Assembly (NCBI RefSeq): GCF_014712225.1
Contig: NZ_JACXBW010000004.1
Coordinates: forward strand, 62,001 to 126,000
Reading direction: 5' to 3'
Length of the DNA stretch: 64,000 bases
Source of the DNA: Pseudarthrobacter sulfonivorans
Lineage (GTDB): Bacteria > Actinomycetota > Actinomycetes > Actinomycetales > Micrococcaceae
Shown here: piece after piece, positions 8,271-15,924 of the stretch
Position numbering within the stretch: the first letter of the stretch is position 1
Layout: each line of letters starts with the position of its first letter
Made by a program: the position numbers and the translations under genes
The notes under the pieces: model-generated
The model's input: the letters and a program-made list of their open reading frames with translations, nothing else
Told to the model about the DNA's origin: nothing
Database searches by the model: none

Positions 8271-9089
8271 CTAAAGCTTCGCGATGATCCCGGCCAGCAG
8301 TTTGGAGATGCGGGGTCCGGCTTCCTGGCCTGACTCGAGGACTTCCTGGTGGCTCAGCGGCATGGCGCTGATCCCGGCAGCAAGGTTGGTCACCAGGGAA
8401 ATGCCGAACACCTCCATGCCGGTATGACGGCCGGCGATGGCCTCCAACGCGGTGGACATGCCGACCAGGTCCGCGCCGATCCGCTTGGCAAACTGCACCT
8501 CGGCCGGGGTCTCGTAGTGCGGTCCGGAGAACTGGACGTACACGCCCTCATCCAGCGAAGGATCAACCTCACGGGCGAGGTCCCGGATGCGCGAGCTGTA
8601 AAGATCTGTCAGGTCAACGAACGTGGCGCCCTCCAGCGGGGACGTGCCGGTGAGGTTGATGTGATCTTTGATGAGGACCGGCGTGCCCGGAGTCCAGTTT
8701 TCATTGATGCCGCCGCAGCCGTTGGTGAGGACCAGGGTTTTGCAGCCGGCGGCCGCCGCCGCGCGGATGCCGTGGACCACGGCACGGACTCCCTTGCCTT
8801 CGTAGTAGTGGGTCCGGGCGCCCAGGACCAGTGCGCGTTTGCCTTCCTTGGTCAGCACGGAGCGGATGGTGCCCACATGCCCCACCACGGCCGGGGCGTG
8901 GAAACCGGGGACCTCGTCCGCGGCCAGGGTGGCGGTGGTCTCGCCGATCAGATCGGCAGCTTCGGCCCAGCCCGATCCCAGGACCAGCGCGACGTCGTGG
9001 CTGCCCACCCCGGTCTTCTCGGCAATGTACTCAGCGGCGGAGCGCGCGGCGTCGAAAGGATCCATGGTCAGGAAGTCTGTATTACTCAC
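8271..9089 (-). CDS. deoD: Purine nucleoside phosphorylase
   Basis: A 272-residue class of trimeric purine nucleoside phosphorylase, which cleaves (deoxy)inosine and guanosine with phosphate. Visible motifs are VLGSGWAEAAD near residue 35, GARTHYYEGKG (phosphate-binding region), TNGCGG, and the purine-site segment FSGPHYETPAEVQF with GMSTALE. The start is taken as GTG 9089; it lacks a Shine-Dalgarno, but TAGCTT precedes it by 6 bases, so leaderless translation is likely. An ATG eight codons downstream is possible. It lies upstream of the mutase and divergent from lpdA, an arrangement like the mycobacterial lpdA-deoD-pmmB neighbourhood. Confidence 0.93.
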   Translation of the reverse strand: MSNTDFLTMDPFDAARSAAEYIAEKTGVGSHDVALVLGSGWAEAADLIGETTATLAADEVPGFHAPAVVGHVGTIRSVLTKEGKRALVLGARTHYYEGKGVRAVVHGIRAAAAAGCKTLVLTNGCGGINENWTPGTPVLIKDHINLTGTSPLEGATFVDLTDLYSSRIRDLAREVDPSLDEGVYVQFSGPHYETPAEVQFAKRIGADLVGMSTALEAIAGRHTGMEVFGISLVTNLAAGISAMPLSHQEVLESGQEAGPRISKLLAGIIAKL

Positions 9090-9206
9090 TGGTACAAGCT
9101 ATCGTGCCGCCGCCGCTGTGCACAGTGTCACGGGTGCCGGTGACGTGCACCATTGATCCGGGCTTTTTGTTGGTGTCCCGGCGAGATGGGGAGAGAATGG
9201 TTGATT

Positions 9207-10625
9207 GTGACTACGCATCCAGATTTCAGCTCACCCCGGATCGCAATCCTGGGAGGTGGACCCGGCGGATATGAAGCTGCCATGGTCGCGGCCTCCCTGG
9301 GGGCGCAGGTCACCATCATTGAACGTGCCGGACTGGGCGGTTCGGCGGTCCTCACCGACGTCGTCCCCTCCAAAACGCTGATCGCGACGGCGGATCTGAT
9401 GACCCGCGTCGGGGAGGCGGGGGAGCTGGGAGTGAAGTTCGACGTCGACGGCGGCGACTTTGTGCCCGTCATGCACGCCGATCTCAAACACATCAACGAC
9501 CGCCTCCTTGGCCTGGCCCGCCAGCAGTCACGTGACATCACGTCCGGGCTGCAACAACATCCGAACATCCGCATCATGATCGGCTCCGGCAAGCTCGTGG
9601 ACAGCCACACCATCGAAGTCCTGACGGCGGACGGCACGGAAACCGTGGAGGCCGATACCATCCTGCTCGCCGTGGGTGCCCACCCGCGGGAGCTGCCGAC
9701 GGCCCGGCCCGATGGTGAACGCATCCTGAACTGGGCGCAGATCTACAACCTCGATGAGCTTCCCGAGGAACTGATCGTGGTGGGGTCAGGTGTGACCGGT
9801 GCGGAATTCGCCTCCGCCTACAACGGTCTGGGCTCCAAGGTGACCCTGATCTCCAGCCGCGACCGTGTGCTGCCCGGGTCGGACACCGACGCCGCAGTGG
9901 TTCTTGAGGAAGTCTTCGAGCGCCGCGGAGTGCGGGTCCTGTCCCGCGCCCGCGCCGAAACCGTGGAGCGGACCGACGACGGCGTGGTGGTCACCCTCGG
10001 CGACGGGTCGAAGGTCACCGGCAGCCACTGCCTGGTCTGCGTGGGCTCCATCCCCAACACTGCCGGCATCGGCCTCGAAGAGGCCGGCGTGGAACTCAGC
10101 GAGAGCGGCCATATAAAGGTCGACGGCGTCTCCCGCACCACCGCGCCGAACATCTACGCCGCCGGCGACTGCACCGGCGTCCTGGCGCTCGCGTCGGTGG
10201 CCGCCATGCAGGGCCGGATTGCGATTGCCCACTTCCTGGGCGACGCCGTGACGCCCATCAAGCTGCACCAGGTGGCGTCCAACATTTTTACGTCCCCGGA
10301 AATCGCCAACGTGGGGGTCTCGGAGGCCGAGATCCAGTCCGGCAAGTACCAGGCTGACATCATCAAGCTGTCGCTCAAGAGCAACGCCCGCGCCAAAATG
10401 CGCAACGCCAAGGACGGCTTCGTCAAAATCTTCGCCCGGAAGGGGTCCGGCACCGTGATTGGCGGTGTGGTGGTGGGACCGAACGCCTCCGAGCTGATCT
10501 TCGCCATCTCCATCGCGGTGAAGCAGAAGCTCCACGTGGACGACGTCGCCAGCACGTTCACCGTGTACCCGTCCCTGAGCGGCTCCATCTCGGAAGCCGC
10601 CAGGCGCCTGCACGTCCACATGTAA
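9207..10625 (+). CDS. lpdA: LpdA-type flavoprotein (NAD(P)H:quinone-reductase-like, dihydrolipoamide dehydrogenase fold)
   Basis: A 472-residue flavoprotein disulfide-reductase fold: FAD motif GGGPGGYEAA near residue 13, NAD motif VVGSGVTGAEFASAY, ATGD-like YAAGDCTG, and a C-terminal dimerisation domain (VYPSLSGSISEAARRL). The redox CxxxxC is replaced: the segment reads GGSAVLTDVVPSKTL, with no cysteine pair, and the C-terminal catalytic His-Glu pair is also absent. This is the hallmark of mycobacterial LpdA (Rv3303c), which acts as a quinone reductase and not in lipoamide oxidation. GTG 9207 is chosen because GGGGAG precedes it; in-frame starts exist at 9153 and 9186. Confidence 0.9.
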   Translation: MTTHPDFSSPRIAILGGGPGGYEAAMVAASLGAQVTIIERAGLGGSAVLTDVVPSKTLIATADLMTRVGEAGELGVKFDVDGGDFVPVMHADLKHINDRLLGLARQQSRDITSGLQQHPNIRIMIGSGKLVDSHTIEVLTADGTETVEADTILLAVGAHPRELPTARPDGERILNWAQIYNLDELPEELIVVGSGVTGAEFASAYNGLGSKVTLISSRDRVLPGSDTDAAVVLEEVFERRGVRVLSRARAETVERTDDGVVVTLGDGSKVTGSHCLVCVGSIPNTAGIGLEEAGVELSESGHIKVDGVSRTTAPNIYAAGDCTGVLALASVAAMQGRIAIAHFLGDAVTPIKLHQVASNIFTSPEIANVGVSEAEIQSGKYQADIIKLSLKSNARAKMRNAKDGFVKIFARKGSGTVIGGVVVGPNASELIFAISIAVKQKLHVDDVASTFTVYPSLSGSISEAARRLHVHM

Positions 10626-10693
10626 CCGTCGCTGGGTGGGCCGGGTGGGGAAAACCCAGGCTCAACCACTGGCATATGCGATAGCGTGGCGAC

Positions 10694-10879
10694 ATGACTA
10701 CAGCACTTGAGCGACCCCGCAGTGGCAAAATCATCGGCGGCGTCTGTGCCGCGCTGGCTGCCCGGTTCGGGCTTCCGAAGTTTCTGGTCAGGCTCGGCTT
10801 TGTGATCTTTGGACTGGCGGGGATCGGTGAGCTGGTCTACATCGCTTTGTGGATCATGATTCCGAAGGCCCCGGCCTAG
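10694..10879 (+). CDS. Small PspC-domain membrane protein
   Basis: A 61-residue protein that is almost entirely a PspC domain: RPRSGKIIGGVCAALAARFG at residues 7-26, then one hydrophobic helix (FVIFGLAGIGELVYIALWIM). PspC proteins are membrane-associated, and in actinobacteria short stand-alone copies are common; the role here is unknown. TAGCGT sits six bases before the ATG and no Shine-Dalgarno is present, pointing to leaderless translation. It follows lpdA by 68 bp and faces the convergent unknown gene at 10909. Confidence 0.85.
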   Translation: MTTALERPRSGKIIGGVCAALAARFGLPKFLVRLGFVIFGLAGIGELVYIALWIMIPKAPA

Positions 10880-10908
10880 CTTCCGCGCACTCCGGCGGAG
10901 CCATCCAG

Positions 10909-11604
10909 TCAGGACCGGGCGTAGGCCGGGACCACGTGTCCGGCCGCAAAGGGCTTGAACCACTGCTCGAAACCCAGGCTGGCGGTGTCGATTTCGGCAG
11001 CGTCGGGGCCGTCCACGTACAACGCTGCGCTGTCCGCGTCTTCGAGAAGGACCTCCTCAACCTGTGCCCGCCAGTCCTCCGGCAGGTCCAGTTCGTAGAT
11101 ATCCTCGGTGATTTCCGCCTGGTCGAGCAGGCAGCGGACGGCGAGTTCGGCAGCGATGCAGCCGGGAGCGGCCCAGCCGCGGCCAAGGGAGGCAGCGACA
11201 TCGGAGGCGACGACCAGGAACTTCCGCGTGAACCCGGCGTCGTAACTGGACGCGAACTGCGGCGGCAGGGAGGACAGCACGCAGGACTTGGCGATGCCGG
11301 ACGGGGTGACGGCATCCGGTCCGACCAGTGTTTCGAGATCCCGGAAGAGCTGGTCGATCAGAACACCCGACGAGTTCCAGAGGAGGCCTGCCAGCAGGCG
11401 GGTCCGGCTCACAGCTTCTTGCCGATCGTCGGCCGGGACAGCAGCCATTTCGGCCAGGTCTTCCGGGTCGAACAGGAGCAGCTGTTCCGGAGTCATGTCA
11501 TCCGGGTGCGGATCAAGGCCCAGCAGTTCAAGGCTCAGCCCGGTCAGCCTGCCTGCGTCAGCCAGGAGTTCCTCGGTGATGTCGTCTTCTTCGTCGGCAT
11601 TCAT
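10909..11604 (-). CDS. Conserved-looking protein of unknown function, acidic
   Basis: A 231-residue protein from ATG 11604; the frame is open to 11691, but the upstream part (Arg/His-rich, no ribosome site) looks non-coding. It is acidic, soluble and without signal peptide or membrane segment. Sequence features are NADEEDDITEELLADAGRL at the start, a central LLWNSSGVLIDQLFRDLE, and many Asp/Glu stretches near the C-terminus. I do not recognise a family. It closes the core block and borders the degenerate island to its right. Confidence 0.75.
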   Translation of the reverse strand: MNADEEDDITEELLADAGRLTGLSLELLGLDPHPDDMTPEQLLLFDPEDLAEMAAVPADDRQEAVSRTRLLAGLLWNSSGVLIDQLFRDLETLVGPDAVTPSGIAKSCVLSSLPPQFASSYDAGFTRKFLVVASDVAASLGRGWAAPGCIAAELAVRCLLDQAEITEDIYELDLPEDWRAQVEEVLLEDADSAALYVDGPDAAEIDTASLGFEQWFKPFAAGHVVPAYARS

Positions 11605-11758
11605 GGCCCCGATGCTACCGCCGCGACTGCCGGCATGCCGATTCGCGTTACGCGTCCATGTCCGGACTGCCTCAACTTGCAGGCATACCATAAGACTCCG
11701 GACCCTTGCGGAGTGGTCCTAAAGTTGGTTGGGTCAGCTGCCCTGGATCCTTTGCCAT

Positions 11759-12086
11759 CTACCCCGACCCTCGCCTGTAGAGCATCACGGCAATGACTAT
11801 GCCCAAGACAACGAACCCAACTGCGGCAATGATGATAATCATGAGCGCCTGGGACTCGTCAGTTGCCCGGCCCGGTTGCCCGGCCCGGTTGCCCGGCCCG
11901 GTTGCCCGGCCCGGTTGCCCGGCCCGGTTGCCCGGCCCGGTTGCCCGGCCCGGTTGCCCGGCCCGGTTGCCCGGTAATGAGCGAGTCGATCACCGGGGCC
12001 GCCCCTGCGAGAACCATGAGAATTGCACCTATCCCGAAGTACTTCGCCGACCCGACCTCCGAGGCCAATCCTCCCGGTTTGCCCAA
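11759..12086 (-). pseudogene. Small two-helix membrane protein, frame-split by a 13-bp tandem repeat
   Basis: One minus-strand frame from TTG 12086 gives a hydrophobic helix (FGIGAILMVLAGAAPVIDSL) followed by repeat-encoded Gly/Pro/Arg residues, and stops at 11859-11861 exactly where the repeat ends. The +1 frame then continues with DESQALM, a second helix (MIIIIAAVGFVVLGIVIAVM) and a basic end (LYRRGSG), stopping at 11759. Because 13 is 1 mod 3, loss of one repeat unit (or gain of two) would fuse both helices into a single ~104-residue protein. It is therefore either an off state of a phase-variable gene or a decayed one. The start is uncertain, with no clear ribosome site. Confidence 0.4.
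11862..11974. repeat. 13-bp tandem repeat, 8 full copies plus 9 nt
   Basis: The unit GTTGCCCGGCCCG is repeated without change eight times (11862-11965), followed by GTTGCCCGG. The perfect identity of all copies suggests recent slippage or active copy-number change. It lies inside the split membrane-protein frame described at 11759-12086. There are no spacers, so it is not a CRISPR array. Confidence 0.95.
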
Positions 12087-12238
12087 GCGCTTGTTCGACC
12101 TTCGGTTTAACTGAGCAATTCGGTCGCGTTGCCAAAACCCCAGGCAGTACTGCTGCGCGGGCTTGCGTCCGCTCGTTATCGGTGGGGACCAGGGACAGCA
12201 GGATTTCGACGAGGGCGCGGTGGTCCCCCGGGCGGGGG

Positions 12239-12625
12239 GTGGCGGTTAGGGCTCAATATGGACTCGCGCCAGTTCCGCAGTCGAAAGACCCGTCGAAACA
12301 GTCGATCGCAGCCTGGGCCGAACAGTACTGCGCAAGGTCGGAACTCTCGCCGTGCACAGGGATTGAGGATCGTAGCGCGTCACTCTGCATCGAGAAATGG
12401 GACTGCCACCTAGCGCTCCTAGTGCCCTTTGAACAAGGAGTGGCAGCATTCGTATCGGGCGGAATCTTCCAGCAACCCCAGATCTTCGCAGTTTGGCGAA
12501 CCGAATCCGACCCAGAAGCCGCGAGATATGGCGGCGCCCGGAGGATTCTTGATGAGTACCTTCTCACCGTGGGGGTGTGCCCTGGCAATGGTCGCGGGAA
12601 TCCACGAGGGACCACTTGTCGGTAA
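12239..12625 (+). CDS. Cysteine-containing hypothetical protein, probably 5'-truncated
   Basis: From a possible GTG at 12239 this frame gives 128 residues that read like real protein: AAWAEQYCARSELSPCTGIE, LCIEKWDCHLALLVPF, and a tail ESDPEAARYGGARRILDEYL. Four cysteines in two pairs (YC/PC and LC/DC) would fit disulfides in an exported domain, but no signal peptide or ribosome site is visible at this start, and the frame upstream (to 12023) is Arg/Pro-rich noise. It is most likely the remaining body of a gene whose N-terminus was lost in the island. I do not recognise the family. Confidence 0.4.
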   Translation: MAVRAQYGLAPVPQSKDPSKQSIAAWAEQYCARSELSPCTGIEDRSASLCIEKWDCHLALLVPFEQGVAAFVSGGIFQQPQIFAVWRTESDPEAARYGGARRILDEYLLTVGVCPGNGRGNPRGTTCR

Positions 12626-12736
12626 TTCCTTCAATGCGGCCCCGACCAGGGACAGCTACGAAAACTGCTGACACCACATGACCGTTATTGGCCAGCTAGC
12701 CAAAAACGACCGGATTCCGATGCAAGTGGCGTCGCG

Positions 12737-13234
12737 TTACGTCCACTTATCCAACATCAATAGGGCTCCGGTCGCAGAAAGCGCCAAAAGGGCTGAGGAC
12801 AGTCCCAGCATCTTCCCCAGGCCGTCCACCGCTATAGACCCACTATGAGCCCACAGGCGGGCTAAGGCGGCCAGTAAGCCGAGGACCGCAGCGGTGGCTG
12901 CAAGATATTTGAACTTCTGTACGAGGTCAGCTCCGCTGGTCAGGGAAACAATAATCAGAACAGCGCTCAAGGCTAGCGAGATGATGATTGCGTGTTTCTC
13001 CAGGAACATCGTAAGTCCCGACTTGCGCTCCTTGGAGCTCTGCGCAGCCTCTCTGCTGATGCGGTCATTTAGGAGCTTGGTTTGAACGCTCTCCCACAGT
13101 TTCTCTTCGGTTGACGGGATGGAGGCACCGTTGGGTGTGGTGTTTGTAGCAGTTGTTCGATTCTTGCTCAGCTCGTCCCTGTGAGCCTTCACGAGTTGTT
13201 CGAGATTGCTGAATCCGTTAGCAGCATCGGTCAT
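12737..13234 (-). CDS. Hypothetical membrane protein with three helices
   Basis: A 165-residue protein from ATG 13234, chosen because GGAGGA lies five bases upstream; the frame extends to 13492, but without support. The N-terminal ~85 residues are hydrophilic and helical (NLEQLVKAHRDELSKNR, EEKLWESVQTKLLNDRISRE). Three hydrophobic segments then fill the C-terminal half (HAIIISLALSAVLIIVSL, YLAATAAVLGLLAALARLWA, GLSSALLALSATGALLML). There are no enzyme motifs; cytoplasmic N-terminus and a membrane anchor is the simplest reading. It is less GC-rich than the core genes, consistent with the island. Confidence 0.72.
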   Translation of the reverse strand: MTDAANGFSNLEQLVKAHRDELSKNRTTATNTTPNGASIPSTEEKLWESVQTKLLNDRISREAAQSSKERKSGLTMFLEKHAIIISLALSAVLIIVSLTSGADLVQKFKYLAATAAVLGLLAALARLWAHSGSIAVDGLGKMLGLSSALLALSATGALLMLDKWT

Positions 13235-13495
13235 AGTGTCCTCCTTCGAGCTGCATACGTTATGCAGCTCATCCGAACATATAGGAATCAAAGTGACCGT
13301 TGAAGGGCGCTCTCCGGGCGTGATGGGGGGGAGAGGCCGCTTTGTTCCTTGTTCTCGGGCTGTTCGGACGTCGTTTAGAACTAGTCGATAACGACAGCTT
13401 CGGAGGCGGCCGCCTTTTGTTTTTGTAATCTGCGAAAAGCAGAGCGATCCGGCAGAATGACCGTCGCGCGGCCGTTGCTTCTCAGCCTCCATGAG

Positions 13496-13909
13496 TCAGC
13501 GACGCCAACGACGCTGTGAACGATAAGCCACAACTGCGAGAGTGGCAAAGACCAAAGCAGCGTTAGACCTTGAAGGGGGAGATGATGCAGATACATCCCC
13601 CTCGTAAAGGGGAGAGACAGATATTAACGAGACGACCGAGCTAGCCTCACGAGTTGAGCGGAGCCACTCGAAATGAAGACTGGCTAACAATGAAGCTCCG
13701 ACACCCCGGACGATTCCGCTTGCCATCAGCAAGTTCTGCCACGGCTCTAAATCGTCGATATTGGTTACGCGGGCTGAAGCGCGAAAGGCCTGCTTGCTCT
13801 CCCAAAGGATTTGCTGGTGTCGGCTAAAGAGGGGGAAGCCCCCCGATGAGCGGCCACGACTGGATTCTGCGAGGTCCATTAATGCCCCAAACATTGCCGA
13901 TTCGCTCAA
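13496..13909 (-). CDS. Hypothetical protein, possibly a 5'-truncated remnant
   Basis: A 137-residue frame from a TTG at 13909 with natural composition (NIDDLEPWQNLLMASGIVRG, ASLLASLHFEWLRSTREASS) and a C-terminal hydrophobic stretch plus basic tail (ALVFATLAVVAYRSQRRWRR) that could anchor it in the membrane. No ribosome site precedes the TTG, and the open frame begins only four codons earlier, so the 5' part of the gene may have been lost, perhaps with the rearrangement that left the IS remnant at 14081. Family unknown. Confidence 0.45.
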   Translation of the reverse strand: MSESAMFGALMDLAESSRGRSSGGFPLFSRHQQILWESKQAFRASARVTNIDDLEPWQNLLMASGIVRGVGASLLASLHFEWLRSTREASSVVSLISVSPLYEGDVSASSPPSRSNAALVFATLAVVAYRSQRRWRR

Positions 13910-14080
13910 CGGGTCGGCCCATCACCTGGGAAGGGCCACGAATCTTGCGGAAGCCGGGCGGTCCGCCGCGCAGGGCGAACCAGTGCAGCTACTCACCAGC
14001 GGTGGACCGCCGATCAACGCGCCGCCCTTGCTCACAACCAGGTGCCGCGCATACCAGGGACAACGAACTGCTCTTTAACA

Positions 14081-14140
14081 TGAAACTGCTCCCCGTAAGT
14101 TAGAACTGAATTTTCAGTCCAACTTTCGGGGAGCAGTTCA
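14081..14140. mobile_element. IS3-family (IS150-like) end-to-end remnant or mini-element
   Basis: A 60-bp imperfect palindrome. The right arm read outward is TGAACTGCTCCCCGAAAGTT followed by GGACTGAA; the left arm is TGAAACTGCTCCCCGTAAGT followed by TAGAACTGAA. These resemble IS150-group termini (TGnACTGC...GTTGGAC). Both ends meet head to head with no transposase between them. The 4-bp AACA occurs directly on each side (14077-14080 and 14141-14144), as expected for a target duplication. The surrounding 13910-14531 holds no convincing gene; a GC hairpin (14460-14490) is its only other structure. Confidence 0.6.
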
Positions 14141-14531
14141 AACAGCAGGCCTTTCTTGTGTCCTGGCATCATTGCCGCGGCCGCTGTTGGCCACTGGGTC
14201 AGCCCCCACCTTCAGCAGGTCGCACGGGATGATGAGCTGCGGTGATGTTCCCCATGGCTCATGGCCTGCGCCGCCGGCTCACCTGTCCACAGCGGCTGGG
14301 TCTCTTTCAGCAGGGACGGCGGCCAGGTGGCTGTTCGGAGGCGTGGCGTCGTCCCGATCGAGCCGGATGGACAACACAACGACTGTGGCCACCATCGAGG
14401 AGTACGGGTGTCCCGGCTGCTCGATAAACTGGCCGGCGTTGGTGAAGCACGTACCCCCGCGCGGGCGTAACTGCTGTGATAACGCCCGCGTAACGCTGGG
14501 TGGGCCACTATCGACGCGGGAGGTGATGACG

Positions 14532-15047
14532 ATGAGCGAGGGGCCCGGCCGCGACCCGGACACGGCGCGACCCGAGGATGTGCTTGTAGTGCCCGCTTGG
14601 CACGACCCGAAGGGACGGACGAAGTTCGTCTGGGATGCCACCACCATCCGTGTCGGTCTCCTTGCCCTCGACCGGCGAAGCCTCTTCTACGCGACCGGAG
14701 ATGGCGTGCAATTTTCCGGTTCCCTGGACTCCGTAAAGGTCGAGTGGCGGTCCTTTGCGAAGTGGATCAGTGGTTGTTGGTTGACGGTGAACGGTGAGAG
14801 TAACCTCATGTACTTCGCCCGGCCGTTACCCGCCGCGCCGCGGGCGACTAAGACGACGCTTAATTCCATCGCTGATAAACTGAGCAGTCCTGCCATCCAG
14901 CTTGGAGGACTGGTCTGGAGCGGACTTGGGATGTTGGACCTGGCGGGCAACCTCCTGGCTATTCCCGGTGAGTTTTCCGACCAGAAGCAGGGCATCAGGA
15001 ACGGGGAAGCGGTGAAGGCGTGGCTGGAGGAGTTCGGGCAGCACTGA
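14532..15047 (+). CDS. Hypothetical protein, possible PH/GRAM-like domain
   Basis: A 171-residue protein from ATG 14532, with GGGAGG eight bases upstream; a second ATG at 14526 is too close to that site. The central part (TIRVGLLALDRRSLFYATGD, then VKVEWRSFAKWISGCWLTVN and SNLMYFARPLP) has the alternating strands of a PH/GRAM-type lipid- or protein-binding fold; that assignment is tentative. The end is amphipathic helix (VKAWLEEFGQH). There is no signal peptide or clear membrane helix. It stands alone between non-coding stretches of the island. Confidence 0.62.
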   Translation: MSEGPGRDPDTARPEDVLVVPAWHDPKGRTKFVWDATTIRVGLLALDRRSLFYATGDGVQFSGSLDSVKVEWRSFAKWISGCWLTVNGESNLMYFARPLPAAPRATKTTLNSIADKLSSPAIQLGGLVWSGLGMLDLAGNLLAIPGEFSDQKQGIRNGEAVKAWLEEFGQH

Positions 15048-15173
15048 ACGCCCTGCCTGGCAGAGTCCGCCGGATCGTGCCGTGGTAGTTCGTCACCGTC
15101 AGGGTCAGCCGGGGCAGATCGCAATGACAAGAAGGTGAGTCAATGTGGCTGCATGCTCGTGAGCGGTTCCTCG

Positions 15174-15287
15174 CTAATGGTGGCACTTAAGATCCCGACC
15201 ATCAATGCTGATAACAGCGTCGGGATGTGTCTCCGTAATCTTGATCTGCTCACCCTTGTAAGAGAACTGTGTCTCTTTAGTGTCCAT
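15174..15287 (-). CDS. 37-residue small protein with strong ribosome site
   Basis: ATG 15287 is preceded by AAAGGAA five bases upstream, a strong Shine-Dalgarno in this window. The 37-codon frame reads as coding (FSYKGEQIKITETHPD, then AVISIDGRDLKCHH) and ends in TAG. The YKG...DGR..L pattern recalls the beta-rich domain of small MelC1-type copper-chaperone or peptide-precursor proteins, but the length is too short to assign it and it may be truncated by the stop. The flanking 15288-15534 shows only weak frames. Confidence 0.42.
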   Translation of the reverse strand: MDTKETQFSYKGEQIKITETHPDAVISIDGRDLKCHH

Positions 15288-15534
15288 TTCCGTTCCTTTC
15301 ATTGGTTACGGAATATGCGCCGAAGTCGCCGCCTGCAGTTTGCGGAGGACTTCGACGTCGATTAGCGCCTGCTGTTTTCTGGAAACTCTCCAAAATCAAC
15401 TTCCGGGGCAGAACTTCCCGACAAGCTGGACGCGGTTTTACTGCGTAATTTTTTTCGCGAGAACTCCGTCAGGAATCTTCCAAAGTGTATGGCCACAGTG
15501 TAGGCCTGTGAGGACCCGCTGAGTAGAGCCCGAT

Positions 15535-15602
15535 GAGATTCACGTAAAGTGTTCGCGAATTGAGGCACGCGCCCCATTTCGCGGGCACTTTACGTGAGTC
15601 TC
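15535..15602. repeat. 68-bp palindrome with 32-bp arms
   Basis: The arms are 15535-15566 and 15571-15602, five mismatches in 32 bp, around a 4-nt loop (ACGC). The core TCACGTAAAGTG is shared exactly between them. Length and composition resemble paired terminal repeats of an insertion sequence with the interior lost, or a mini-element; no target duplication is evident. It could also act as a terminator-like hairpin, but no T-run follows. I see no credible gene in 15603-15924. Confidence 0.6.
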
Positions 15603-15924
15603 GGCGCCAGAAGTGTTCGTTCAGTACCGAGCAGCATCTAGTCAGCCGCTCCCGTCGTGACCCATGCCGCAATAAGACGAGGGCTCTAGAAAAGGAGCAT
15701 TCCGCCCCGGACCTCGCCGCGCAGCTCCATTTCGACGGTCATCTCACGGTGATCTCGTAGCCCCGGTCGCTGACAATGCACGTTAGATGGGAGCCGCCGC
15801 TCCCTGTAAACACCAGGTTTGTATGGCGGGCATGATCACGCGATATGCCGGGAGGAATCTGCACTCGGCTGTAACGGTACAGTAACGCGGCTCGCTGTTT
15901 GATTGCGGCTATAGACCCTTCTAA

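Noticed and set aside
11862..11974. Possible CRISPR array
   Set aside because: The units are contiguous 13-mers with no spacers and no cas genes nearby.
12023..12238. Upstream extension of the Cys-pair protein frame
   Set aside because: Arg/Pro/Ser-rich noise across the end of the repeat region; only the part from 12239 looks like protein.
12680..12705. Hairpin TTGGC...AGCCAA as a terminator
   Set aside because: The stem is only 5-6 bp and the A-run follows instead of a T-run on the relevant strand.
14460..14490. CGCGGGCGT/ACGCCCGCG hairpin before the 14532 gene
   Set aside because: A 9-bp GC stem with a 13-nt loop and no T-run; could arise by chance in this GC-rich DNA and has no gene end beside it.
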